From Flavobacterium sangjuense (GTDB taxonomy: Bacteria > Bacteroidota > Bacteroidia > Flavobacteriales > Flavobacteriaceae): a stretch of 64,000 bases of DNA. Shown here in pieces: positions 47,822-56,644 of the stretch. The notes below the pieces were generated by a model that was given only the letters and a program-made list of their open reading frames with translations, was not told the origin of the DNA and ran no database searches. The stretch covers positions 62,001 to 126,000 of the forward strand of contig NZ_CP038810.1 of the NCBI RefSeq assembly GCF_004797125.1, given 5' to 3'. Made by a program: the position numbers and the translations under genes. Each line of letters starts with the position of its first letter. The first letter of the stretch is position 1.

Positions 47822-48991
47822 CTATTTCACAGCTGGCTGATAGTTTTGTTTGTCGATTATCATTTTTGATAAAATCTCTCTAAGAATTTCAGAAGTCCCG
47901 CCTCCTATAGGCCCTAAACGACTATCTCTAAACAAACGAGCTAACGGATATTCTTCCATATAGCCGTAACCACCAAGCATTTGCAAACAGCTGTAAATAG
48001 TTTCATCTGCTACTTTAGTAGATTTTAATTTGGCCATAGTAGCTTCCTTTACTACGTATTCCCCTTTATTTAATCGGGCAACAGCAGCATAATTAAATAC
48101 TTTGCAATGTTCTACATCTGTGGCATGGTCAACCATTGTATGTCTTAACGCTTGAAATTTATCGATAGTTCTACCAAATGCTTCACGATTAGACATATAG
48201 TCAATAGTATATTCTATAGCATACTCCGCTCTTGCATGGGCATTGATTGCCATGATTAATCGCTCTAAGGCGAAATGCTGCATGATATACGGGAAACCTT
48301 TTCCTTCTTCTCCCATCAAATTTTCTTCGGGAATTTCTACATTATCAAATGCAATTTCTGCAGTATCTGAAGCTCTCCAGCCCAATTTATCAAGCTTTGT
48401 TGCCGAAACTCCTTTTAGATTGGTATCCATCAAAAACATACTGATTCCTTTGTTTCCTAAGTCCGGACTTGTCTTAGCAGCAACTACATAATAATCGGCA
48501 TAAACACCATTTGTAATAAAGGTTTTAGAACCGTTTATGATATATTTATTTCCTCTTTTTATAGCTGTTGTTCTCATTCCCGCTACATCACTACCACCAA
48601 AAGGTTCAGTCAGACATAATGCTCCTATCTTATCTCCGGAAATACTTGGCACTAAATAATCTTGCTTGATTCGTTCATCACCTTCGGCATTTAAATGCGT
48701 CATTGCTAAATAGGCATGTGCCCAAATGGCTGCAGCAAAACCAGAAGATTTTATTTTTTGAAGTTCTTCTAATAAAATAACTGTATAAAATAAATCTAAA
48801 TTCAATCCGCCATAAGATTCAGGATAGGCTAAACCGAAAAAACCCATGTCGCCAAACTTCTTCCAGATGAACCTTTCAATTGTTCCTGTTTTTTCCCATT
48901 TTTCAATATGAGGAACAACTTCTTTCTGCAAAAAATCTTGTAAACTCTTCCTAAATAATTCGTGATCTTCTGTAAAGTATAATGAATTCAT
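47822..48991 (-). CDS. Acyl-CoA dehydrogenase family protein
   Basis: 389 aa, full length. It oxidises acyl-CoA to enoyl-CoA with FAD, passing electrons to ETF. Motifs are ALCLTEPFGGSDVAGM, IINGSKTFITNG, and the C-terminal LGGYGYMEEYPLARLFRDSR and IGGGTSEI. The usual MCAD-type catalytic Glu position (YEGT) is Gly here; Glu243 in ALERLIMA aligns with the alternative base used by long-chain and isovaleryl-CoA dehydrogenases, so a long- or branched-chain substrate is plausible. It begins 29 nt after the helix-hairpin-helix gene. Confidence 0.93.
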   Translation of the reverse strand: MNSLYFTEDHELFRKSLQDFLQKEVVPHIEKWEKTGTIERFIWKKFGDMGFFGLAYPESYGGLNLDLFYTVILLEELQKIKSSGFAAAIWAHAYLAMTHLNAEGDERIKQDYLVPSISGDKIGALCLTEPFGGSDVAGMRTTAIKRGNKYIINGSKTFITNGVYADYYVVAAKTSPDLGNKGISMFLMDTNLKGVSATKLDKLGWRASDTAEIAFDNVEIPEENLMGEEGKGFPYIMQHFALERLIMAINAHARAEYAIEYTIDYMSNREAFGRTIDKFQALRHTMVDHATDVEHCKVFNYAAVARLNKGEYVVKEATMAKLKSTKVADETIYSCLQMLGGYGYMEEYPLARLFRDSRLGPIGGGTSEILREILSKMIIDKQNYQPAVK

Positions 48992-49020
48992 ATAACCAAT
49001 CTATTTTTTATCTTCTTTTT

Positions 49021-49902
49021 TTAGAATTCCAAATATACGGCTATTATTTTGATTTTTTCAGACGGAAATCCTTTAATTTTTGGCAAATCCTCAATGGTAA
49101 TGTCTCCATTCATAGTTCTGTAAATAACGATATCTTTTGCTAATTGATATCTGAAAAAAGGAAATTGTGCCAACTCTTTGACAGTAGCATTGTTGATGTT
49201 AATCTTTTTGCAATTTGAAGTAGATTTCACGACAAAAGAACCTTTCAATTTTTCAATGACTTCAGGTGATAAACCCCAAATATCATCCATTTGTTCCATT
49301 GAAACGAAAGCACCATACTTTTCTTTCTGTTCCAAAATCCTATCCGAAATTTTATCGCCAATGCCGTAAATTTTCATCAAATCTTCTTTAGTCGCCTGAT
49401 TGATATCGAGAACCACAATTGTTGATGGTTTTGAAAAATCCTTTTTTGCAAATGTTTGAAAGCTACTTTTTTTGTTTTTAACCCAATCCGGAAATTTGAA
49501 ATAAGGAGAAATTGCTTTTAACAAAGAATCGGAAACTTTTGTCACAGCTTGAAATTCGGCTGCCGAATTCACAAACTTATTTTGCTTTCTATACGCCAAT
49601 AACCTATCTATTTCTTCAACTGACATTCCGAGTTTGTAGCCTTTGAAATCGGTTATGAAATTAGGATTGAAAGGATAAATCGTTGGTTTGTAATTTTTGT
49701 TATCGAGCTTTAAACTATCAACTGTACTTTGAAGCGCCAGCCATTTGGATTGTTCTTTGTCAATGGTTTTCTTATTCGTAAAGTCATAGAAAAAGTAAAT
49801 TCCCTGAACCAAAATGATAATTCCAAAAAACAATAGGATTCCAATTCGTTGGCTTTTCGAATACGTTAAAAAAGACTTTACTATGGAATCATTTGTTTCC
49901 AA
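49021..49902 (-). CDS. Membrane-anchored helix-hairpin-helix protein (ComEA-like)
   Basis: 293 aa. One N-terminal membrane segment (about 19-40, IGILLFFGIIILVQGIYFFYDF), then three helix-hairpin-helix units near 85-130, 175-215 (DINQATKEDLMKIYGIGDKISDRIL) and 235-285 (ININNATVKELAQFPFFRYQLAKDIVIYR). HhH units bind DNA non-specifically; the anchor fits a ComEA-like role, but this is inferred. The gene starts 3 nt after the PspC gene stop. Confidence 0.85.
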   Translation of the reverse strand: METNDSIVKSFLTYSKSQRIGILLFFGIIILVQGIYFFYDFTNKKTIDKEQSKWLALQSTVDSLKLDNKNYKPTIYPFNPNFITDFKGYKLGMSVEEIDRLLAYRKQNKFVNSAAEFQAVTKVSDSLLKAISPYFKFPDWVKNKKSSFQTFAKKDFSKPSTIVVLDINQATKEDLMKIYGIGDKISDRILEQKEKYGAFVSMEQMDDIWGLSPEVIEKLKGSFVVKSTSNCKKININNATVKELAQFPFFRYQLAKDIVIYRTMNGDITIEDLPKIKGFPSEKIKIIAVYLEF

Positions 49903-49905
49903 AGG

Positions 49906-50133
49906 TTACAAATCAAAAACAGAAGTTCGTTTGCCTCGGATTAAATCTTTTAATCGAATCCAAAAAGCTAAAGTCAGATACACGCCAAACCACAAACCTG
50001 CGGTTACGAAAGTGATGTAGATAAAAAACAAACGCACATTGGAAGCCCGCATGCCAAGCTTATCCGCCAAACGGGAAGAAACATGAAAACCGTGTTTTTC
50101 GAAGAAGTATTTTAATTGGATTACTACTGACAT
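49906..50133 (-). CDS. PspC-domain small membrane protein
   Basis: 75 aa. The sequence FFEKHGFHVSSRLADKLGMRASNVRLFFIYITFV...GLWFGVYLTLAFWI follows the PspC family pattern with one or two membrane segments (about 36-62). It is linked by a 3-nt gap to the helix-hairpin-helix gene and by 22 nt to the DUF2851 gene upstream. PspC proteins act in envelope stress in proteobacteria; the role here is unknown. Confidence 0.8.
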   Translation of the reverse strand: MSVVIQLKYFFEKHGFHVSSRLADKLGMRASNVRLFFIYITFVTAGLWFGVYLTLAFWIRLKDLIRGKRTSVFDL

Positions 50134-50155
50134 TGTTTTTGTTTAAAAATCAAAA

Positions 50156-51424
50156 TTACGTTTTTAAAAGTTGAATCCCAATAGCACATTGCAAACATTT
50201 GCTCTGATTGCAATACTCATTTTTGAGTTGTAACAACGATTGGGTTTCAAAAGCATTCCTGGCTTTAATTCCAAAATTGGAAAATTTTTCTATAATTATA
50301 TTTTTCTCGGCAGCAATTTCCCGAAGCAAATCCAATAAAGATTCCGACGCTTCTTTACCCTGACTTTTAGCATAAGCAAACTGAATTGGAACTATTGTAT
50401 TTATTACCAACAAATCGACAAACGACTTTGAGAACTGTTTTTTCTTCTTTGGACTTTCTCTGTCAAACTGATAATGTGTTTGCCAATAATCCGAAATTGT
50501 AATATCGAATAGCTGATGTAATTCTTTTGCCGTTTTAGCGACAATCACTTTCGAAAATAAGTTTTGCTGCTTGTGATAAAGCATTGCCAATTGCGCCAAT
50601 CGTATCGTCGGAAAATTATCAGGTCGGTGTTTAAAAAACTGAACGGGTTCAATAGCAATTTTTTTTAATTTGTATTTTTGAGAAATATACTCAAATCGGG
50701 TTTTCAAATCTTTAGTGTAATTATCCTGAACATCAACCGGAAATAAATCGGCTGTTCCAAAAAGCAGGCTTTCTAAATTTGCCACTTCCGCACTTTCTTT
50801 TCTAACAATTGAAAACGGAATCGATTTGGCAATTTTAAAAAACGTTTCTCCATTGGTATTCAAACCAAAATTCTTTGCCAACATACAAAACAAAACCGCT
50901 TCCCAATTATTTTCTGTTTCCTTTAGCATTTGATCAATCGGAATATATTTTCGCTCCAATCTTTCAACAAACAATCGCTCCTGCCAATTTTGAAAAACAA
51001 AAGAATCGATAGTTGCAATTTGGCTTTCACAATAAATCCATGATTTTGGCGATGCTAATGATTGATAGTTTTCTAAATCCCTTTTCGATGTATAGTTTTT
51101 AAGTTCCAAAACCGGAATTTCGGAATTGTCTTTTCTAAAAACCGGTGTGTCATGTTCCCAAACCACATGCAGAATCACATTCTCATAATTCGAATCTTTT
51201 TCGTGATGATGCAAATACCAATCAGAAGATTTGATGTGAATTTCGATGTTTCCCGCCCATTTTTGATTTCCTAAAACAATTTGGGCGTTAAAAAAATCAG
51301 GTCCGCTTTGTTGCAGATAATTTCCACAATTTATTATCGTAAGCAATTCTCCCGAAACAGTTGTTAGGTTAGAAAAGTCAAACTTCTTATATTGCCATAT
51401 ATAATGAAGAAAATCTTCTTTCAC
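50156..51424 (-). CDS. DUF2851 family protein
   Basis: 422 aa. It matches the DUF2851 family common in Bacteroidota: MKEDFLHYIWQYKKFD start, then SGPDFFNAQIVLGNQKWAGNIEIHIKSSDWYLHHH, and a C-terminal Cys motif CNQSKCLQCAIG. No function is established that I know of. The EIHIKSSDW stretch and the Cys motif could indicate a metal- or nucleic-acid-binding enzyme, which is speculation. It is divergent from the PNGase F-like gene with a 56-bp gap. Confidence 0.85.
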   Translation of the reverse strand: MKEDFLHYIWQYKKFDFSNLTTVSGELLTIINCGNYLQQSGPDFFNAQIVLGNQKWAGNIEIHIKSSDWYLHHHEKDSNYENVILHVVWEHDTPVFRKDNSEIPVLELKNYTSKRDLENYQSLASPKSWIYCESQIATIDSFVFQNWQERLFVERLERKYIPIDQMLKETENNWEAVLFCMLAKNFGLNTNGETFFKIAKSIPFSIVRKESAEVANLESLLFGTADLFPVDVQDNYTKDLKTRFEYISQKYKLKKIAIEPVQFFKHRPDNFPTIRLAQLAMLYHKQQNLFSKVIVAKTAKELHQLFDITISDYWQTHYQFDRESPKKKKQFSKSFVDLLVINTIVPIQFAYAKSQGKEASESLLDLLREIAAEKNIIIEKFSNFGIKARNAFETQSLLQLKNEYCNQSKCLQCAIGIQLLKT

Positions 51425-51480
51425 GATTCCTAATTTTCAACTAAAGTAAGAAAATTACTTTTATATTCAAAGTTTTTGTA

Positions 51481-53130
51481 ATGAAAAAATTACTTTTTAC
51501 GTTTTTACTGTTGGTTTCAGTAAATGTGTTTTCTCAGAAATATAAAATCACTTATCTCAAAAGTTCCAATGGAAACTTGATTGAAAACCAGGATCCGATT
51601 TGGCTTTTTACCAATGCGAATCATACTTTATTGAGTACGGAAAGTATCCGAAATCAAAAAGCTGCTTTTCCTTTTGAAGAAACTACTATGGACAGAAGTT
51701 CAAACTCTTTTTATCAAACGGCAACTTTAAATGCTTCAGAGATTATTGCTACTAAAGACAGCGTTTCTTTAGCCAAGCAGACTTTTGAATATTTAAATGA
51801 CACCAAAAAAATTCTTGGCTATAATTGTAAAAAAGCTAAAACAATTGTCAATTCGAATACTATTGAATTTTGGTATACCGATGAATTAAAAGTCAAAGGT
51901 TCACCAACAGTTTTGGGACAAAATTTGGGTTTGGTATTGGAAATGGTACGCAACGGCAACTTTGTAATTACGGCGACCAAAGTGCAAAAAATCGATGCGC
52001 TTCCCTATTTTCAAAAAGTCAAAAAGATAGTCGATGGCTTGACATATAAAGATTTACTTTGGAAAAGTCGCTTCACTACTATCAATGTTTTTAAGGACCA
52101 AATCATCAACTTTTCGGATGCTTCGAAATCGAATGATACCATTCTTCGCTTTGCCAACGGGACAATTGCTGTTAGAAAAGTAAAGATTCCGGAAATAAAA
52201 GTTGGCAGCCAGATTTTTGTAGATGTTACCGAACAATCAAACGGTGATGCATATGACAGAACGGGTTCTTTTTTTATTATTCCGACTGATAAAGCAACTT
52301 CTTTTTTGGATGGTTTGAAAAACGGTACCAAAACATTGCCGATTTATACTAATGGAAACGGAAAAGAATACCAAGGTGTAGTTGCTACAGAAAACTACAA
52401 TCCAGTAGTGGAATTGATGCGCTTTTATACGCCTTTTGGAGTAAAACAATATAATACGCTTCAACTGAAAGATAAAACCTGGGCAGAAAATGTTTTGTAC
52501 AGACAAGATGTTTCCGATTTGAGAACGCTGTTGAGTAATCAGGAAGTTTGGATTGGCATCAACATTGGGAATTATGACAAAGGCGGACACAAAGTTTCAG
52601 CTAATATTACGATTCATGACGAAGAAGAAAGTAAAGTTATTCCAACTCAGATTGTGTCACTGTTTTGTACCAATAACATCATGGAAATGGCTGGTCAGGA
52701 ATATGGAACGATGTTTAGTTCAGCTAAAGGTTTGGAAGTCACTTTCAAATTAGACAAACCTATGAAAAATTGTAAGCTTCGTTATATTACAACCGGTCAT
52801 GGCGGTTGGGAAAATGGCGATGAGTTTGTGCCAAAGAAAAATACAATTCTACTAGATGGAAAAGAGACTTTTAGTTTTACGCCTTGGCGACAAGATTGTG
52901 GTTCGTATCGTTTGTCAAATCCGGCATCGGGAAATTTTCCTAACGGATTATCTTCGTCAGATTATAGCAGAGCCAATTGGTGTCCGGGAACGGTTACGAA
53001 TCCTATTTTTATAGATTTTGGAAACTTAGAAGCCGGAACACATTCGATACAAATTAAGATACCACAAGGTTTACCCGAAGGAAGCAGTTTCAGTTCGTGG
53101 AATGTTTCGGGAGTTTTGATAGGAGAGTAA
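51481..53130 (+). CDS. Secreted GLPGLI-domain protein fused to a PNGase F-like glycoamidase
   Basis: 549 aa. The signal peptide (1-19, VNVFSQ) leads into a GLPGLI-family domain (about 20-180, including LGYNCKKAKT, IEFWYTDEL and NLGLVLEM). Residues about 240-549 resemble the two jelly-roll domains of peptide-N-glycosidase F, which removes N-glycans from Asn. GDAYDRTG (Asp259) corresponds to catalytic Asp60, GDEFVPKKN (Glu448) to Glu206, and SRANWCPG to the conserved WCPG segment. I cannot find an equivalent of Glu118. There is no T9SS signal at the C-terminus (ends VSGVLIGE). The activity is therefore plausible but not certain. Confidence 0.83.
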   Translation: MKKLLFTFLLLVSVNVFSQKYKITYLKSSNGNLIENQDPIWLFTNANHTLLSTESIRNQKAAFPFEETTMDRSSNSFYQTATLNASEIIATKDSVSLAKQTFEYLNDTKKILGYNCKKAKTIVNSNTIEFWYTDELKVKGSPTVLGQNLGLVLEMVRNGNFVITATKVQKIDALPYFQKVKKIVDGLTYKDLLWKSRFTTINVFKDQIINFSDASKSNDTILRFANGTIAVRKVKIPEIKVGSQIFVDVTEQSNGDAYDRTGSFFIIPTDKATSFLDGLKNGTKTLPIYTNGNGKEYQGVVATENYNPVVELMRFYTPFGVKQYNTLQLKDKTWAENVLYRQDVSDLRTLLSNQEVWIGINIGNYDKGGHKVSANITIHDEEESKVIPTQIVSLFCTNNIMEMAGQEYGTMFSSAKGLEVTFKLDKPMKNCKLRYITTGHGGWENGDEFVPKKNTILLDGKETFSFTPWRQDCGSYRLSNPASGNFPNGLSSSDYSRANWCPGTVTNPIFIDFGNLEAGTHSIQIKIPQGLPEGSSFSSWNVSGVLIGE

Positions 53131-53214
53131 AAAGAGAAAAGAAGAAAGAGGCAAGAGAAAAGACAAATAAATGCCAACATCTTGCTTCTTGCTTCTTGTC
53201 TCTTGCTTCTAAAA
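53131..53214. repeat. Repetitive intergenic segment between convergent genes
   Basis: Contains tandem copies of AGAAGCAAGA on the minus strand, with an imperfect long hairpin pairing to AAGAGGCAAGAGAAAAGAC. A 16-nt core (AACATCTTGCTTCTTG, 53176-53191) also occurs at 47783-47798. It probably terminates both convergent genes. Confidence 0.6.
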
Positions 53215-54576
53215 TTATTTAATAGAACTTATAATATCATGCTTAGTAATAATGTGATATTTTCCATTACCTAAATCAACTAAAACGGCTTGATTGTCTT
53301 TATTGATTAGTTTTGAAATTTCCTCAATTGGCGTATTTGCCTTAACTATTGGATAAGGTTTACCCATGATTTCGCGGATTGGCTTTTCGGCAATGTTTCT
53401 GTCTTCTACATAACTTCTGAACAAATCGGTTTCATCCAGGCTTCCCACAAAACCAGTCGTATCAATCACCGGAATCTGTGAAATATTATATTTTTTCAAA
53501 CGCTCAATAGCATGTGAAACCAATTCTTCTGTGCGCACAATTACCAATGGTTTGTCTTTATGGTCTTTGATAACATCTTCAGCTTTTGTAATTTCTTCAT
53601 CCAAAAATCCTCTTTCACGCATCCAATCATCATTAAACATTTTGCCAACATAACGACTTCCTGAATCGTGGAATAAAACCACAACGACATCGTCTTTAGT
53701 GAAATGTTCTTTTAATTGGTGTAAGCCTTTTACACAAGCTCCGGCTGAGTTACCAACAAAGATTCCTTCTTCCAAAGCAATCTTTCTGGTATAAACGGCA
53801 GCATCTTTATCGGTTACTTTAGTAAAACCATCGATAACCGAAAAGTCAACATTTTTTGGTAAAATATCTTCTCCAATTCCTTCGGTAATGTATGAGTAGA
53901 TTTCGTTCTCATCAAAGATTCCGGTTTCGTGGTATTTTTTGAATACTGAACCGTAGGTGTCAATTCCCCAAACTTTAATATTTGGATTTTTTTCTTTTAA
54001 ATATTTTCCGATTCCGGAAATAGTTCCACCAGTTCCAACTCCAACTACGAAATGAGTAACTTTTCCGTCGGTTTGTTCCCAGATTTCAGGCCCGGTTTGC
54101 TCGTAATGTGCTAGCGCATTAGATGGATTATCATATTGATTTACGTACCAGGAATTTGGAATTTCGGTGCTTAATCTTTTTGAAACAGAATAATACGAAC
54201 GCGGATCTGTTGGTTCAACATCGGTTGGACATACTATAACTTTGGCACCAACGGCACGAAGGATATCCATTTTTTCTTTGGATTGTTTGTCGGTGATAAC
54301 GAATATACATTTGTATCCTTTTATAATGGCCGCAAGCGCTAATCCCATTCCGGTGTTTCCTGAAGTTCCTTCGATGATGGTTCCGCCTGGTTTTAATCTT
54401 CCGTCAGCTTCGGCGTCTTCTACCATTTTAAGTGCCATCCTGTCTTTGGTAGAATTCCCCGGATTGAAGGTTTCTACTTTGGCCAAAACCAAAGCATCAA
54501 TTCCTTCTACGACTTTGTTAAGCTTAACTAATGGCGTGTTTCCAATAGTTCCTAATATGTTTTCTGCGTAGTTCAT
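53215..54576 (-). CDS. Cystathionine beta-synthase / cysteine synthase with C-terminal CBS domain pair
   Basis: 453 aa. PLP-dependent beta-replacement enzyme of fold type II: GNTPLVKLNK, the Schiff-base Lys44 in NPGNSTKDRMA, substrate loop EGTSGNTGMG and phosphate loop GTGGTISGIG. Residues about 335-453 form two CBS domains, which in other members bind adenosyl ligands such as AdoMet. It condenses serine with homocysteine or sulfide, and the two alternatives cannot be told apart here. It is 51 nt downstream of the porin gene. Confidence 0.92.
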   Translation of the reverse strand: MNYAENILGTIGNTPLVKLNKVVEGIDALVLAKVETFNPGNSTKDRMALKMVEDAEADGRLKPGGTIIEGTSGNTGMGLALAAIIKGYKCIFVITDKQSKEKMDILRAVGAKVIVCPTDVEPTDPRSYYSVSKRLSTEIPNSWYVNQYDNPSNALAHYEQTGPEIWEQTDGKVTHFVVGVGTGGTISGIGKYLKEKNPNIKVWGIDTYGSVFKKYHETGIFDENEIYSYITEGIGEDILPKNVDFSVIDGFTKVTDKDAAVYTRKIALEEGIFVGNSAGACVKGLHQLKEHFTKDDVVVVLFHDSGSRYVGKMFNDDWMRERGFLDEEITKAEDVIKDHKDKPLVIVRTEELVSHAIERLKKYNISQIPVIDTTGFVGSLDETDLFRSYVEDRNIAEKPIREIMGKPYPIVKANTPIEEISKLINKDNQAVLVDLGNGKYHIITKHDIISSIK

Positions 54577-54627
54577 TCGTTTTTAATTATGGTGTAAAGG
54601 TATTGAATATAAAAACTCTGGTAAATT

Positions 54628-56577
54628 TTATTGGAAGAAATTCCAAACCAAACCAAATCGAATCATGAAATCACGATACGGATAATTTGGTGCTGTGTAG
54701 AAATCATTCCCGGTCATTTTGGAGTTGAAATGTTCTAACTTAAAGAAGATTCTGGTCTGGCGAATTCTGGCATTGACAAAAAAGTCAATCATTGGGAAAT
54801 CGCCAACTTTTCTTTGACTTTGCACAAAGGCTTCGGTAGTTACCGGATTGTAATCGTTGATATAATATTTGGTGAAATAATTAAGCGTAAAACCGGTTTG
54901 CAGATACAATGCTTTTTTGAAGTAATAATTGGTAAAGTAAAGTGAATTTCTGGTCGTTATTTTTGGCACATTCAAAACATCCTCTTCCTGATCAACCTGC
55001 TGATACAATACCGTATTGTCTAAAGCCAGTTTCCACCATTTGAACTCGCGGCTCACTTTTACCGACACATAATTAATGGCTTTATCGTATTGTTTTGGCG
55101 ATATAATTTGTTGTCTTTCATCTGTAGCATCGTTACTAAAATACAGATGGTCTTTGATAGAACTTATTTGCAACGAAGCGTCAAGCCATTGGGTTTTGGC
55201 AGTAGCTTCGATATTATTTATTTTTTCATTTTTGAAATCATTGTACCAATTGTAGCCAACATAACTACTTTGGTATAAATTATAAATATGATCCGGAATT
55301 TTATTTACCATTTGGTATCGAAAAACAAACTCGTTTTTGTCGTTGAGTTTATAATTTAGTTTGGCATCAAAATTTGACATCGGTTGTTTTGTAATTGAAT
55401 TGGAATAGGTAAACGTTCCGTTCCATTTGTTTTTTCTGTAGTCATATTGTCCGCCAACCGTACTAATTTCGTTACTTAAAGCACTTGGAATTGTACCAGA
55501 GTCTAAAATCAATATTTTATCATAATAGTAGTTAAAGCGGAAGTCTTCGACAAAGAATTGGAATTTTCCAAGCAGTGAATTTTCATAAATAGCGCCAACT
55601 TTATTATACATTCTGTTGTAACGCGTGTGGTCGTTTATATTTGATGCAACATACGAATCTCCAAAACGTTTTAAAGCTGTACCTCCAACACTTGACAGCA
55701 CCGTTTTTTGATTGTACTCAAAAAATTTGTTTTCGTAATTGAATTGGTGTGTTATGTATAAATTGTTGTCGCCTTCTTTCCCGTTAATTCTGAAATTATG
55801 ATCAAAGAAAGTTCTTTTCCCTTTCATAAAAGATTTAGCATCTCTTAAATATACTTCAAGCCGGGCGCGGTTTGTAAATGCTCCGTCTTCGCTTTCAAAA
55901 TCTTCGATGGTGGTGATTCCACCATTTTCCCCATTCAGAAAATCCTGTCCGGTGAAATGGAAATTCAAATAATATCTTTTGTTTAAAGTATTATAGCTTG
56001 AAGTAAACCTAAAATTTCCAGTGCTTGAAAGTTGGTTGATGTATTTTCCCAAAGAGCGCAATCCTTTGAAGGCAACAGACATATTAAATCGTTCGGAAGT
56101 ATTAACCGTAATAAAGGCATCAACAGATTGTCCTTGTTCCATTACAGTTTTGAAATACAACTCGGTAACCGGTGTTGCTACAGAATAGTATTTAATATCC
56201 TTAACTCCAAGATAATTAAACTGTTTCCCAGAGAAGCCAATTTCGGGAAACGAATTGAAATCTTTCAATCCAAAATCAAGAACTGCATAGGTATGTCCTT
56301 CGTTAGCAAAAGGCAAAAGTCCGAAAATGTCTTTTCTCAAATAGTTGTATTCGTATTCTTTTTTGATGGTTAAAGAAGTGTCAACATAGGTAGTATCTCT
56401 TTGCAAAGTGATAATTCTGTATTGGTCGTAGGTACCTTTCTTAACAACTGCTGCTTTATTATTCTTATTAGAATTTAAAGAATCATTAGCTGGCCCGCCG
56501 CTCATTTGCAAATTTCTACCTTGTGAAAAAAGATTAATTGAAAAAAGAAAAAAACTGTACAAAAAAAAATTTCTCAT
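54628..56577 (-). CDS. Putative outer-membrane porin
   Basis: 649 aa from the preferred start. MRNFFLYSFFLFSINLFSQG is a signal peptide. The mature part is rich in alternating aromatic beta strands and follows the flavobacterial putative porin pattern (GHTYAVLDFGLKDFNSFPEIGFSGKQ, FRFTSSYNTLNKRYYL, C-terminal RFGLVWNFFQ ending in Phe-Gln). The frame extends 19 codons upstream to 56634, but -7 boxes at 56596-56603 and 56632-56639 put the transcript start inside that extension. Substrate unknown. Confidence 0.86.
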   Translation of the reverse strand: MRNFFLYSFFLFSINLFSQGRNLQMSGGPANDSLNSNKNNKAAVVKKGTYDQYRIITLQRDTTYVDTSLTIKKEYEYNYLRKDIFGLLPFANEGHTYAVLDFGLKDFNSFPEIGFSGKQFNYLGVKDIKYYSVATPVTELYFKTVMEQGQSVDAFITVNTSERFNMSVAFKGLRSLGKYINQLSSTGNFRFTSSYNTLNKRYYLNFHFTGQDFLNGENGGITTIEDFESEDGAFTNRARLEVYLRDAKSFMKGKRTFFDHNFRINGKEGDNNLYITHQFNYENKFFEYNQKTVLSSVGGTALKRFGDSYVASNINDHTRYNRMYNKVGAIYENSLLGKFQFFVEDFRFNYYYDKILILDSGTIPSALSNEISTVGGQYDYRKNKWNGTFTYSNSITKQPMSNFDAKLNYKLNDKNEFVFRYQMVNKIPDHIYNLYQSSYVGYNWYNDFKNEKINNIEATAKTQWLDASLQISSIKDHLYFSNDATDERQQIISPKQYDKAINYVSVKVSREFKWWKLALDNTVLYQQVDQEEDVLNVPKITTRNSLYFTNYYFKKALYLQTGFTLNYFTKYYINDYNPVTTEAFVQSQRKVGDFPMIDFFVNARIRQTRIFFKLEHFNSKMTGNDFYTAPNYPYRDFMIRFGLVWNFFQ

Positions 56578-56595
56578 TACGCTTGCTATACTTGG

Positions 56596-56639
56596 CAAAT
56601 GTAATGAGAAATTAAGGACAATAAAACGAATCAAAAGTA
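56596..56639 (-). promoter_or_regulatory. Two tandem putative -7 boxes of the porin gene
   Basis: TACATTTG (56596-56603) and TACTTTTG (56632-56639) on the minus strand, each with a TTG 15-16 nt further upstream, slightly short of the usual spacing. They support Met at 56575-56577 as the porin start. Confidence 0.5.
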
Positions 56640-56644
56640 AAAGA

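Noticed and set aside
56578..56634. 19-codon N-terminal extension of the porin
   Set aside because: It hides a perfect signal peptide start at 56577 and overlaps two promoter-like boxes.
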